Of a stretch of DNA of 64,000 bases, positions 1-11,388 are shown piece by piece (position 1 is the stretch's first letter; the number at the start of each line of letters is the position of its first letter). The position numbers and the translations under genes are program-made. Where the stretch lies: the NCBI GenBank assembly GCA_007922195.1, contig ML682092.1:1141721-1205720 (forward strand), given 5' to 3'. The stretch is from Podocnemis expansa (Eukaryota; Chordata; Testudines; Podocnemididae). Below the pieces are notes generated by a model. The model saw only the letters and a program-made list of their open reading frames with translations. It did not search any database and had not been told where the DNA came from.

Positions 1-515
1 CCCCTCCCCTTCCCCTAACCCAGAATGAGGGGCCTACCTGGGACACACATCATGGCCACAGGCACAGGCCTGTTGCGAGTAGGCTTCGGATGTGCGCGTC
101 GCAGAGCCCTGCCATAGCTGGGCTACAACGAGATGCGTCTCCATCCCTCAATGGGGGGATAGGGTGGGGAGCAAGGTGGGGAGTATTTGGGGAGGAGGGC
201 TGTTAGGCCTAGGAGAGAGTGGTCTTCATCCTCGGGGAAGTAGCTGCTTAAGGGGTGAGGGTGGGGGGGAAGGTTGGAGGTGGCTATGGTATTGGAATAC
301 CGGCACCATAGGTGGGTGTCATTACATTGTCAGCTCCCAGCGTCCCGATCAAATCCTTAGTCCCACAGTCAAGGGGGGGGGGGGGGGAAGAGAACGGGGA
401 AGGAACGGGGTGGTTTCTATCAGACCTGTCTTCCCTATGGAGGGCGGGGGGGTGTCCATCTGCAACAGTGACACCTCGGAGGCCCAGTGCACCCCAACGG
501 TAAAGAGGGTAGTGA

Positions 516-1540
516 TCAGAGGGGCCCCTCCCTGGGGAGGGGTGACCAAAGGCCCTCCTTCTGCAGTGAGTGAGGCAGAAAGGAAAAAAAGGGGGGTTGT
601 TCCACCGAGGGAATTGGGAAGCTAAATCGGAGGGTGGGTCCAGGAGGGAGGAGGCCAAAATACTTGGCCTCTCCCCAAGGATCCCGGGCCGTACCCACCA
701 TGGAGAGGGTTTCCGGGGAAAACAGGGCGTTCCCCTCAAAGGGCAGGTCAAGGACTGCCTGCTGAGCATTTGGAGGCACTCTAGCCTCCCTGAGCCATGC
801 TACCCTACGGAGGGTAACCGCCGAGGCCATGATGCGAGCTGCGGTGTCCACTGCATTGCGGGCTGACAGAAGGAGGTCTTGAGAGATTATGTTGCCGTCC
901 TCCAAGAAGGCATCATACTCATCCCTGGCCTTGGGCAGAAGCATGTTTCTAAATCTCCCTAGGGACTCCCAGACATTCAGCAAGTACCTACTGGTTATAG
1001 CCTCATTGTTTGCCAGCCGCCGTTGAAAGGCCGATGAGGAGTACACCTTGCGGCCTAACAAATCCAGTTCCCTGGTCTCCCTGGAAGGAGGGAGGGGCTA
1101 CCTGGGAGGTTCCCCAGCCCCCATTGACATCTGGATCATGTCCCTGGGGGGGACTGGGTGGCCAGCGAGTGAGGGGTAGTCCAACTTGGATACCCGATAC
1201 TTCATGCTCACTGTATCCGAAACCGAGGGGACAGAACTTGGACTCTGCCATTGGGAGCATGCAAAGTCCCACATGCTCAGGTGGGGCAGAATTGCTAAAG
1301 GCGCCATGGAGGTGAATACCGGTCCAAACAGGGTATCGGGGGGGGGAGGTTCAGGGGCTCCATCTCCATACCTAAGTGGGCCATGGCCTGGCGCAGCAGA
1401 TGAAAGTGCACCGAGAGGTTGCCCATAAAGGACTCTGGTGCTGGGGGCAGCGTGGCACCAAGGGTCTGCCATGGAGGGGGGGGGGTGCCCTCAGGGGACC
1501 ACTCTTGCAGCAGAAACCAGAAGGTTGACAGAGACAACGT
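516..1540 (-). pseudogene. DIRS gag-like C-terminal domain
   Basis: Two overlapping frames carry it. About 1100-1540 has a helical stretch, with a segment near 1180-1240 (SVSDTVSMKYRVSKLDYP) matching the SRFVEKTYHVSPEGF region of the later element. The part at 516-1061 starts MLGRKVYSSSAFQRRLANNE and contains NAVDTAARIMASAV and VLDLPFEGNALF, which align with the gag at 24840-25230. It lies directly downstream of the Cys-rich segment in transcription order. A frameshift near 1061 breaks it. Its role would be capsid-like assembly of the retrotransposon RNA, from known DIRS organisation. Confidence 0.7.
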
Positions 1541-2164
1541 GTAGCGCCGGGGCCATTTGGAGGCCCTAGAAGGTCCCTCTTCCGGGTTGGAGGCGGGGGA
1601 CGGATATCAGGATTCCCGGCCCTGTGCCATCAGTGGAGTGATGTCAGCCCCTACTGGGGTATAAGGTGGGGGGCTGGATGGCGAACGTAAGTGTCCCGGA
1701 TGAATCAAGGGCTTTGAAATGAAGGCGTGTTTGCCCCTTCTGATTGGGAGTGGGACAGAGAGAGTCAGGAAGAGCAGCAGATCTCATGCTGCCTCCACCA
1801 CTTCTGGGGTGGATGGGACGAGAAGTGACTCCGCATGAGTCGCAGGCAAGTCCTTGCTAGGGGAGGGAGGACCGCTCAGGTGGGAGGGTTCCCATTCCCT
1901 CGGTACCGGGCTCCACAGTGCCAAAGGTGGAGTCAACCGGTGCCGAGGTGATGTTGGCACCGGTGAGGCCAGCCTGTACCATGCCGTCGGCACCGGACAT
2001 GATATGGCATGGTGCTGAGGTGAGCCCAACGCTGATGGTGCCGGACTGGCTGACGGCGACCTTGATCGGTGCTGAGGTGTTGAGGTGCCAGGTAGGCGCT
2101 GTGGTGCTAGAGTCAGCACCGAGGTGGTGAGGTGGCAGCCACCGGTGGCACAGTGCCACATAGG

Positions 2165-2419
2165 CTATAGCACCGAGCTCGGTCTCAGTGCCGGGCTCTC
2201 ACCCGAAGCCTCAGGTGAAGGGTGCCGAGCCTCCTCTGAGTCTAGGGGGCAGTGTCGCTGTTCCCTCTCCTTAATCATTCGTGTTTTAAAGGAGAGACAA
2301 ATGGAACACGCCGAGACCATGTGGTCTTTGCCCAGACATCTGCGGCACTTCCCATGGGGGTCGTCCTGGGGGAAGGCCTTGCCACACTCGGCACAGGGTT
2401 TAAACCCCGGCATCATCAA
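2165..2419 (-). pseudogene. DIRS gag N-terminal Cys-rich segment
   Basis: An open stretch of 84 residues begins MMMPGFKPCAECGKAFP and contains two CxxC-type pairs (CAEC, CRRC) followed by a histidine and further cysteines (DHMVSACSIC). It looks like a small zinc-binding fold. The same order of cysteines appears at 23386-23560 in the later element, so it is a real family feature. It is probably the gag-like N-terminus that binds nucleic acid. The frame is lost downstream, where the sequence becomes a GC-rich linker. The function is inferred from position only. Confidence 0.65.
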
Positions 2420-2589
2420 TGTGATGTTCCGGTCCAGTGTTGGGCTCTCGTGGTGGAATTAAATCCACAAGGAGATGTGCCCTGCCGGACAGTGAATCCA
2501 AGGCGAAGAGACAGGCTGCTTGCGGTTCGCAAGAAGCAGATGTTCCACATCTGACACACAAGGTGGAAGAACTAAACTGAGGAGAGGGC

Positions 2590-2742
2590 GGGGAGGTGGC
2601 CATATATGTAGCCGCGGGTGGTGTGAGGGGCAGTGGCCACCTCCCCTCTTCTGACAGGCTAGGACTAGTTTTTTCAGAACAATCTGGTGCTCTGCACCGA
2701 GACATCTATTACTGAATGCATCCGAGTAGCACTCGAAGAACT
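2590..2742 (-). repeat. Inverted terminal repeat of the first DIRS-like element
   Basis: Read on the minus strand it starts AGTTCTTCGAGTGCTACTCG and includes a TCAGAAGAG segment and a GGCTACATATATGGCC segment. These correspond to the left terminal repeats at 17971-18120 and 23134-23300. The ATATAT in a GC-rich context may act as a TATA-like promoter element, which is inference. Confidence 0.7.
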
Positions 2743-3267
2743 AGACCTTTAGTGCTGCCAGGAGCTGTAAAGATGAACCGGAAACCCTTGAACTTGAAGA
2801 CTGCTGTGCAAGCGTGAAGCCAGCTATCGCAGTAGAGGACTGGAAATTCAGGTCCCTGCTGCTGCAAGACAAAATTTCAGCCTTTAGAGGACTAGCACTT
2901 CGATTCAAATTAAGCATTCAGCAAGAGATTCCAAGCCACAATTGGAGGGGCTCTGAGTGGTCTTAAACCACTTGGATCTTCACATGAGAGCTTCGTATCT
3001 CAGCCACTCAGAATATCGAATGCTGGGATCTTATGTGCCGGCCTCCATGTCTAAAATCCTTTCTAGAAATATTTAACCCCAACAACCCGGTAGCTATCAC
3101 TCTTTTCTCTGAACAGCCATTAGGAACACAGAGCCTACGCAGCTCATTAAATTTTCTCAGCAGCGTCCAGCAAAACCTCTTTATAGGACACTGGAAAAGA
3201 GTGAGCTATTGTCAAATAGTCTCCCGCTATAGGAAGGATTCAGTCTAATTTTAGAAAGTCAAGGGCA
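2743..3267. other. No gene; unclassified repeat-like DNA
   Basis: I see no gene. The stretch around 2960-3060 (CACATGAGAG...CTCAGCCACTCAG...GCCGGCCTCCATG) resembles 5170-5250, so part of it belongs to a dispersed repeat that lies upstream of copy A. Confidence 0.4.
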
Positions 3268-4030
3268 CTGCAACAAAAATGATGGCAGTGCTGGAACACA
3301 GGCTTCATGAGGAGTGGTTGAGAGAAAGAGGCTTGTTTAGTCTCCAGAAGAGAAGAATGGGGGGGGGGGGGCTTTCAAGTCAGCCTTTATTTGAAGGAGC
3401 ATGGACCTAGGCTGTTCTCAGTGGGTATGTACACACAGGCTTCTTATTCTGAAACAACAAAAGTTGTTTCAAAATAAGAAGCAGCATTCCACATGATGCA
3501 CCATTATTTTGAAGCATTAAACCTCACATCTAATTGAAATAGCCATTGATGTGAAACAGTTGTTTCGAAACAACGGCATTTGGACATGTTGTTTTGAAAC
3601 AACACCATTGTTTTGAAACAACTGTTTTGAAACAACATGTCCAAATGGCCTTGTTTTGAAATAGCCATTTCAAAACAACAGCTATTTCGAAAGCAGGCTT
3701 TCCCTTAATTCGAATTAACAAACTGTTAATTCAAATTAATTTATTTCAAAACAAGGACTTCATTTTGAAATAACTCATTTCAAAATGGGTTATTTCGAAA
3801 TAATGATGTATGTGTGGACATAGCCAGTGGTAGCAAATGACAGCGCTAGAAACAATGATCTCAAGTAAGTTGCACTCCAGGTTGTCTAGCTTGGGTATTA
3901 CCAATAAGATTTCCTCTAGGAGGGTAGTGAAGCCCTGGTGGAGGAGGGGATGTTCTTTTCTAGAGGTCTTTAAGTTGTGATTTGACAAAGTCCTGACTGG
4001 GATGATTGCATCTGAGTCAGACCTGAGCCT
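3268..4030 (+). pseudogene. CR1 LINE 3' fragment, split by a MITE
   Basis: The left part (3268-3422) translates to the end of CR1 reverse transcriptase, with [18 protein letters not shown] wording, and the right part (3829-4030) continues the same domain towards ...FDKVLTGMI-like residues. It compares directly with the better preserved copy at 16948-17328. A 403-bp element sits exactly between the halves. A poly-G run near 3360 and several frameshifts show age. CR1 copies are usually 5' truncated, as here. Confidence 0.75.
3423..3825. mobile_element. MITE, 3-bp target duplication AGT
   Basis: The ends are inverted: GGGTATGTACACACA on the left and the complement of GGCTATGTCCACACA on the right. 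AGT stands on both sides (3420-3422 and 3826-3828). The interior is full of TTTCGAAATAA-type self-complementary words. It has no coding capacity. It interrupts a CR1 fragment and so is younger than it. The 3-bp duplication suggests a PIF/Harbinger-like mobiliser, but the superfamily is not proven. Confidence 0.75.
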
Positions 4031-4795
4031 CTTGCAACCCTAATCTATTTTGACTCTTCTGTGGTTTAAGTTCCCTGAAGGAGAAGGTTTCTCACAATCA
4101 TACATGAGCAAGTAATCCATTTCCTTCCTAGGTAAGACTTCATCTCCTGCCAGAAGAATTGCAAATGAAAATTTCTAAGCCACTTAATGAGTTTTTCCCA
4201 TTAACACAATTCTGAAAGGCCCCTTACTTCCAGTTTCAAGGAATTCCCCCTCTGCTGCACCACCCGGCAAGCGGAGGACACCTCCATGTATTACGGTGCC
4301 AAACACCCAGGGAAGGGAACCTGACTGAAGGCAGAACCAAGAGACTCCGCGAGCAGCAGCTGCCAACCCAAAGTTCTTTCGTTTGGCTAGCTGTGCTTCC
4401 TACAGGGTCCATGGGAAATTGAACACGTGAATTAAACCACAAAACAGCCAAATTCGCACAGTAAATCAGAATTTGCTGATCCGGGAACCACGTCTCAAAG
4501 AATATCAATGAGTTCATAATATTTAACATCCAGGGCTAGAGGGTAGGGGGAAGGGACACAGGAATTTTCATTCGAAGCACTTGGCATTGCAGCTAGATTG
4601 TTACGACTCTTGTTCTTTTTCATCATTGGGAAAGTAAACCACAGACTTTTAAATCTAATGGCTGCTGTGAAATCTAGAGCCCCCAACCCTTCCCTGGCAT
4701 ACTAGACAGGTAGAAATTCTGTTCCTTGCTGCATGAGAAAGTCTGAGACCCTGTCTGAATAAATTCTTCACTCAAATCAAAAGGAATTGTGAACA
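4031..4795. other. No gene seen
   Basis: I see only short random reading frames and no element that I can name. Confidence 0.4.
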
Positions 4796-5129
4796 CTATG
4801 TTCCCTCTAAGCTGTGTGTGTGCGCGTGCACACAGGTTGAGAAACCTGAATACACAACAAACTAAAGTGCATACAAAAGAATTCAACTGTCCTACTATTT
4901 TTATACTACTTTCAGAAGGTGGTTTCAAGAAGGTTTTGTAATTTATAAAATCATCACCATATCAAAAGTAAAACTTATATAGTATTTGTATCATACATAC
5001 TTGCTTCACTGCACTCACAAGTTTGACAATACTTACTGGAGTGTGCACAAATTTGGACACTGATCCTGAAAATTTGCACAAAAGATATTTTTTGCGCACA
5101 CAGCCTATGAAAAATTAGAGGGACCGTTG
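4796..5129. mobile_element. Short hAT-like MITE (TGTTCCCTCT family)
   Basis: The left end reads CTATGTTCCCTCTAAGCTG and the right end ends AGAGGGACCGTTG, an imperfect inverted pair. Alternating purine-pyrimidine (TGTGTGTGCGCGTGCACAC) follows the left end. A second copy at 53389-53574 has the same ends and a clean 8-bp duplication. No clear duplication is left here. Confidence 0.6.
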
Positions 5130-5429
5130 CTAGTCAACTGCCCTGAATATACTAAAACCTCCTGGATAGTCACATGAGACCTTAACATCTCAGAAACTCA
5201 GCATCTTGCGTGTTTGAATGTTCTCTATGCCAGTCTCCATGTTGAAATCCCTTTGCACACATCTATGCTCGCACCTGTCCTGTAATCAGCACTGGTCTCT
5301 CTGCTCACTCAAACTATTCGAGGGGTCAGGGAATTCTCCGTGGTTGATACTGAAGCAGCAGTGAGCCATAACCTGACTTTATTCTGTGACCTCACTCTGC
5401 AGTTTCTAATTCTCAGCCCTTCTCCCCGC
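5130..5429. other. No gene; dispersed repeat remnant
   Basis: Resembles 2940-3060. Nothing coding is visible. Confidence 0.35.
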
Positions 5430-6123
5430 TTCAGAGCACAGCTTGGCATTGTTGCTGTGTTCTCTAGCTCATGGTATGTAGCTGCCAAGGGGAGCTGGGG
5501 GCACTGGAGAGCAGGGTCTTTGCTGGATGCTCTCCAACCCTCTTTTCTCTTTCAGGCTATCTCAAGCCCCTTCCGCCATGTGGCACTCTATTTTTCCTCC
5601 TCAACGGGGTAAATCCAAGTTCATCAGTTCAAATCGGGGTCTGCAGAAGATCCAGCCAATCAAGGCAGCTTGGAATAAACAGATCCAATTAAACTGCAAA
5701 GGGTAATTAGTCTGCTTTCTGGGAGTCATTTATTTACCTCACTTAAATTAAGTGAAACACTAAGCGCAAGCTTCCATCACACCAGGAAAGGATCGAGGCA
5801 GACCAGTTTATGAATCAATTATCAATTCTACTTAAAGATCTCTAGCTGAGGATTTACACAACTAAAGCTGGGGTTCAATTAAGGCTACGAGTGACGTGCA
5901 TGACAGGGCTCTACATGATCTCACCGGTGAGTCCTACAACATTTCAACTCTGCATGGGGGGAAGGAGGCTGATCCCAGACAAGCAAGAGGTGAGGGTATT
6001 CTCCACCTAATGACCCCTCAGCTGCCTTGGGCAAGGACTCCCTGAGAGGAAACCCCCCCAGGACTGTCTGCCCCCCCGCCCACCTCTCACTCCTCAGGGT
6101 GGAGAAGACACCCCAGTTCCATG
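5430..6123 (+). repeat. Unclassified repeat, copy A (short form)
   Basis: The stretch 5575-6123 matches 14369-15057 (copy C), 7772-8080 (copy B) and, inverted, about 30050-30992 (copy D). Shared words include AGCCAATCA, GCAAGCTTCCAT, CACCAGGAAAG and GGGTGGAGAA. The leading part 5430-5570 matches 7110-7240. At 6123 the copy jumps to sequence that in copy C comes about 1.4 kb later, so copy A carries a deletion or copy C an insertion. I do not recognise the family and see no ORF that is conserved between copies over its whole length. Confidence 0.6.
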
Positions 6124-7109
6124 GCACTAGACCATGAGAGGGTGCCAGAATGTCTAGACAGAGATATTCTGTTTTTTTCAGAAGCTAAATCACTGGACTG
6201 CAAATCAGGAAGCCCGATCTTTGACGATCCCTCAAAAAAAAAAAGCTGCCTTGATCATGCTGCATTCCCTGCATTGATATAAGCACTTTGGTAATGTAGA
6301 ACCGAAGGATGATGTTTCTGGCAGCTAGAAGAGCTGATGTGTACTGTGGGTATTTGCTCTTTTCTCTGGCAGAAGAAAGACAGAGGTTTCACTTCTGCAC
6401 AGGGGATAGGTCTTGGTCAGGTTGCCTTGCCCTAGCTACTAACTCTGTTTGTAGTCATGTTTCAATGATAGATTAAGAAAAAGATTTGGGTTAAGCCCCC
6501 ACCAGCACCAAGCCAATTCAATCATCCCAGCCATGGCCTCGTCAAACTGCGCCATGGAAATCCACTAAAGGTGGAGATTCCACCATTCCCTATCTAACCC
6601 ATTCCAGTTTTTCACCCTCCTCCCTTTTAAAAAAGTAGTTTCTGGCTAGCCAAATGAGACCTCCTCTGCTACTTGATTCTCCAAAGATGAGCTCCTAGTG
6701 CTGTCATCTGCCATGGAGAAGATCTGAGCTCCATCCTCACTGGAACCTGAGTCCCCATAGTTGAAGGCAGCTATGAAGTGCTGCCCCCCTTTTATCTTCC
6801 AAAAACCAGATCTCTCAGTTTCCCTCCACCATTTACAACCTCTGAGGGTGGGAGAAGGTAATATTTCTGCTGCTGACCCCTTTCCTAGCTTCCAGCACGG
6901 AAGCAGACTACTGTCACTGCTGTGCAGAATGAGCAACCAGGATCTTTTCAGGCATGGAGTGGGGGAAGACAATAAGCCCCTTTTATAACAGGAAAGAAAA
7001 CGAACACTTCTCTTATTTCTCCACACATGCTCCCCCATGCACGCACCCAGCCTTCCTGGATGATGTTCTGCAGCTCATAATTGCCAGGCTTTCTCGCAGG
7101 TTGAGAGCG
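6124..7109 (+). repeat. Paralogous repeat E1 (empty site for a CR1)
   Basis: Aligns with 16470-17970 from AGAGGGTGCCAGAATG onward. It lacks the CR1 that interrupts the other copy after AATGATAGATT (near 6475), so it records the pre-insertion state. Its second half (about 6475-6760) is itself an old minus-strand CR1 3' end, with words such as TCATCCCAGCCATGGCC and GGAGATTCCACC. Confidence 0.65.
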
Positions 7110-7240
7110 CAGCTTCGCATTGTTGCTGGGTTCTGTAGCTCATGGCATCTAGGGAATCCGGGTGCAGGGGGAGAGCGGGGTCTTTGCTGAATGCTTTCCA
7201 ACCCTCTTTTCTCTTTCTAGCTATTCAGATCTTTACGTTT
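7110..7240 (+). repeat. Short direct repeat of 5430-5570
   Basis: Shares CGCAGCTTNGCATTGTTGCTG and CTTTGCTG-ATGCT-TCCAACCC wording with 5430-5570. It marks the edge of the duplicated segment. Confidence 0.55.
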
Positions 7241-7771
7241 CAAAGCCTTGCCCCCTGCCCCAAGCTTTTCCAGCTGATAGACTTTAATGTAAGTCAGTGA
7301 GTTCTGCTAGGACATGGCGCTTTTGCATGACTGTCTATTGTGGGACAACATCAGACGTGATAGCCAGCTCATTTTTGATGTCTGGATTAAGTTTCTATCT
7401 TTCTTATTTGAAAGGTGTTAGCCGTGGGTCGGAATTGACACTTGTGCAGGCCGTCCTGGCTGTTGGGATTGATTGAGCCACCAGATCCACTGTCCAGTGA
7501 GCCTGTGTTGAAAGAAGTCTATCTAGAGTGGTACAAGGTGAGAAATTGTTTTGAAGAAGATGGAGTACCTTGCCTGAAATGGGCTTTTAGTTTTCCACTC
7601 TGGAGTGTGGGTGAGAGGAGTTGCTTTATTGCGATCTTAGAAAGAGTGTGTTGAAAGAAGTTTAAAGGAGCTTCTGGAGAGAATGAAAGGTCTGTCCCTC
7701 AAAGAGCTAGAAGTGAGCCGAGACCACTCATGCACTGTGGAAGTGGGTGGTTGAGCAGTTAAAGCAGCCCT
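7241..7771. other. No gene seen
   Basis: Unique-looking sequence with only short frames. I can name nothing in it. Confidence 0.35.
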
Positions 7772-8080
7772 CTTTCTTTTCTGGCTTAACAGGAGAAACC
7801 CCAGTTCATCCATTTGAATCCCAGACTGCACAAGATTCAGCCAATCAAAGCAAGCCAAAATAAATGGATCCCATTAGGTTGCAAGGGGGAAATAGTTCAC
7901 TTTCTGAGGGTCATTTCTTCTCCCCACCTAAATGAAGTTAAACACTACAGGCAAGCTTCCATAACAACAGGAAAGGAGATGGGCAGAGCAACTTAGGACT
8001 CAGTTATGAAAAGTACATAGAGATCTTTATCTGCCAATATACAACTAATGCTGGGACTGAATTAAGGCTACAAATGAAAT
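7772..8080 (+). repeat. Unclassified repeat, copy B, at the left edge of the satellite
   Basis: About 300 bp matching 14369-14670 (copy C): CTTTCTTTTC...CTTAACAGG, AGCCAATCAAA, CACCTAAATGAAGTTAAACACT, GCAAGCTTCCATAACA. It ends where the 49-bp satellite starts. The satellite ends where copy C starts, so the array is bracketed by direct repeats. Confidence 0.7.
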
Positions 8081-8084
8081 GCAG

Positions 8085-10024
8085 TACCATGTTTTGGCCT
8101 CTAGGGGCGCCCCTGAGCCTATTTTGGGTTCCCTACCACAATTTTGGCCACTATAGGGTGCTATTCAGCCATATAGGGTACAGTACCAGCATTTGGCAAC
8201 TAGAGGAGCTTGTGAGCCATTTCAGGTGCCGTAACACCTTTTGACCATTTGGGGTGCTATTGAGAGAATTTTGGTGCAGTACCGTCTTTTGGTGACTAGG
8301 GGCGCTATTGAGCCAAATTTGGTTACAGTACTACACTTTGGCTACTAGGGACCCTATTCAGCCACTTTTGGGTGCAGTACCAGGTTTTGGCCACTAGGGG
8401 AGCTATGGAACCAACTTTGGGTACAGTACACCTTTTGGCCACTAGGGGTACTATTGAAAAAGTTTTGGGTGCAGTACCTCCTTTTGCCAGTAGAGGTGCT
8501 CTTGAGCCTATTTTGGGTGCAGGATCATCTCTTGGCCACTAGGGACTGTATTGAGCCCATTTTGCATGCAGTACCACATCCTGGGCACTCGGGGCACTTT
8601 GTGCCCATTTTGGGTTCAGTACCACCTCTTGGCCACTAGGGGGGTTATTAAGCCATATAGGGTGCACTACCATGTTCTGCACACTTGGGGCACTATTGAA
8701 CCCATGTTGGGTGCAGTACAATGTTTTGGCCACTAGGGACGCTATTGATGCCATTATGAGTGCAGTACCACCTGCTGGCCACCAGAGGTGCTTTGAGGCA
8801 TTTTGAGTGCAGTAGGACCTTTTGGCCGCTAGGGGTGCTATTGAGCCCATTTTTTGTCCACTAAGACCTCTTGGCCACTAGGGGCGATATTGAGCCATTT
8901 TGAGTGTAATACCACCTTTTGGCCACTAGGGGCGCCATTGAGACAATTTTGGTGCAGTACCTTTTAGCCACTAGGGGCACTATTGAGCCAATCAAGGTGC
9001 ATTACCACATTTTGGCCAGTGGGGGCGCTATTGAGCCCATTTTGGGTGCAGAACTACTAGGCAAGCTATTGAGCCCATTTTGGGTGCAGTAGCACCTTCT
9101 GGCCACTAGGGGTGCTATTGAGTCAATCAATGTGCAGTACCATTGTCTGGCCACCTTGGGGCATTATTGAGGCCCTTTTGGGGGGCAGTAGCAACTTTTG
9201 GCCACGAGAAGAACTAATGAGCCAATAAGGATGCAGTACCATCTTCTGGCCACGTGGGGGCACTGTTGAGGCAATTTTGGGCACAGTACTTCTTTTTGGT
9301 CACTAGGTGCACTGTTGAGAAATTTTTTGGTACAGTACCACCTTTTAGCCATTAGTGGTGCTATTGATCTAAGGAAAGTTCAGTACCAACTTTTGGCCAC
9401 TGGGGGTTCTATTGAGCCTATTTTGGGTTCAGTACCACCTCTTGGCCACTAGTGGTGCTATAGAACCATTTAGGGTGTAGTACCACCTCTTGGCCCCTAT
9501 GGACACTTTGGAGCCCATTTTGGGTGCAGTATCACCTTTTGGCTACTAGGGATGCTGTTCAGCCAATCAAGGTGCAGTACCATTGTTTGGCCACTGGGGG
9601 TGCTATTGAGCCCATTTCTGGGGGGGCAGTACCTACTTTTGACCACTAGTGGCACTTTTGAGCCCATTTTGGGTGCAGTACCACCTTTGGCTCACTAGGG
9701 GTGCCATTGAGACCATTTTGAGTGCAGTACCATGTTTTGGCCACTGGGGCACTATTGATCCCAATTCGCGTCCAGTCCCACCTCTTGGCCATTAGGGGCA
9801 CTATTGAGCCCATTTTTGCATGCAATACAACCTCTTGGCCACTAGAGGCGCTATTGAGCCCTTTTCTGTGCAGTGCCACTTGTTGGCCACTAGGAGCGCT
9901 ACTGAGCCAGTTTTGAGTGCAGTTCAAACTTTTAGCCCCTAGGGGTGCTATTGAGCCAATTTGGATGCAGTACCACTTCCCAGACACTAGGAGCAATATT
10001 GAAACATTTTCGGTCCAGTACCAC
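8085..10024 (+). repeat. 49-bp satellite array, left block
   Basis: The unit reads approximately CAGTACCACCTTTTGGCCAC followed by TAGGGGCGCTATTGAGCCCA and TTTTGGGTG, 49 bp. Units run head to tail with about 10-30 percent drift and 1-3 bp indels. Some units end in GCCAATCAAGGTG instead of GCCCATTTTGGGTG, hinting at subtypes. No ORF runs through. By length this block holds about 39 units. Confidence 0.9.
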
Positions 10025-11388
10025 TGTTACCAACTTTGCCCACCTACTCGGGGTATGCTCATTTATTAGGGTTGCTTTCTCTATGGGGAAGATGGTAATT
10101 CTATTAGTGTGCTGCTTGTGTCACTTGTGTTTCTATATAGGTGCGTCTGAGCGGACCGGGTCTATCAGCACTCTCAGCTGACCCCTTATGTGTCCCTGAA
10201 CTCAGTAGGCTGGGTCACACAGCACTTCTCAGCTGCTACCCTTATATGCCCCTGGACTCAATCAGGCTGGGTCATAACAGCACTTGTCAGCTGTCACCCT
10301 TAGATGCCCCTGGAGTCAATCCCTATCAATGAGCAAACCTTACAGGGTTGTGGGCATTACAGGGATCTTTGGCTAGGTAATAGAAGCATTGCTGCAAAGC
10401 GATATAAAGAAACCAAGACCACAAAGGAGAGGGAATGACGTCTTAGAAGAGTCTGGAAACTGGCTTGATAACAAAAGTCATTTTATTGCTAGGTATCTAA
10501 AATTTGTACTACTAATAATAATTACAAAGGAGAGAAGAATACCCCAAAATACCCAGTTACAGCATTGATAAACATACAAGGAAAGAAGAACACCCAGCTA
10601 CAATATTACCTAGATTCTACTGTATCAGGCCTAGAGAGGGAGAGGGAGAGACAGAGAATGGGGGGGGGGGGTCTCACCACTCTGTGTAGCAGAAAGGTTT
10701 CCAGGTTGTGCAGATCAGGGTCAGAGGCTGGATGGAAACAAAGCTCCCACAGCAATCAGCAAAGAAGAGGAAATGCCAAATCCCAGTGGAAATGATACAG
10801 CTTTAGATCCAAGCCTCAGGACTCAGGACTCAATCCAGATGCACACAGGATTCAGAAAGGATCCAATCAGGACTTGCACAGGACACACACTACATTACAC
10901 TACTGTTGGATGTGGGTAAAGGTTTTCTTTGAGGACTTGTTTTCGCGGCCAATACACACTCCTGGCTGGGTGTAATGGTTCAAGAAGCTCACAATACAGT
11001 CAGGCAGACTCAGTATTTTGGGTATCAATTATCATGTCTGTGACTAGAATGGTCTGATAATTGCTGAGTTTGTTCATGTTGGTGTGAGATCCCCATCAGG
11101 CAATGCTTCCCTGCTTCTTCAATCCCAGAGTTCAGTGTGGTTCCTGCTTCTTCAATCCCAGAGTTCAGTGTAGCTCGTGCTTTGGAGCCTGGCTCTCCAT
11201 AGTCAATGCAAATGAAGCGCCATTTACTGTGCTGATGGCTTTTGGATATGGGTAGATGAGGATGTCTCCCATTTCCTACTGTTTTTGGTTTTCAGTTCCA
11301 GCAGAGGTTGGGGGATGTGTGGGGGGAGGGAGGCACAGGCTGGATATTATGCTCTGATTCCTCAAGAACACAGAGCTGGCAAGTAACA
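10025..11388. mobile_element. Solo LTR, 1.36 kb, inserted in the satellite
   Basis: Begins TGTTACCAACTTTG and ends GTAACA, flanked by CCAC at 10021-10024 and 11389-11392. Removing the insert and one CCAC restores a normal satellite unit (CAGTACCAC + CTCTTGGCC). Inside are about three 60-bp repeats around CTCAGCTG-TACCCTTATATGCCCCTGG (10170-10320), a GAGAGGGAGAGGGAGAGAC purine run and a poly-G at 10662. A second copy lies at 35795-37191. There is no coding sequence. The 4-bp duplication and TG...CA ends point to an LTR of a retrovirus-like element. Confidence 0.75.

Larger units (their letters stand above)
1..2742 (-). mobile_element. DIRS-like retrotransposon, 5' part, runs off the window
   Basis: This is a minus-strand member of the family seen complete at 23134-29590. 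The element begins at about 2742, where its terminal repeat starts, and runs leftward through a gag-like gene. Reverse transcriptase, RNase H and recombinase would lie beyond position 1. The gag peptides here and in the 23-29 kb copy share an N-terminal Cys-rich segment and a C-terminal domain with the phrase AVDTAARIMASAV. Serine, proline and glycine rich linkers (about 1500-2160) separate them. Frames are broken, so it is a fossil. Family assignment rests on the shared terminal repeat and gag. The coding part for DIRS enzymes is not visible here. Confidence 0.8.

Noticed and set aside
8539..8850. Frames of 100-130 residues within the satellite, such as 8539-8850 and 11509-11910
   Set aside because: They translate the satellite unit itself and shift with each indel. 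No start or composition suggests a gene.
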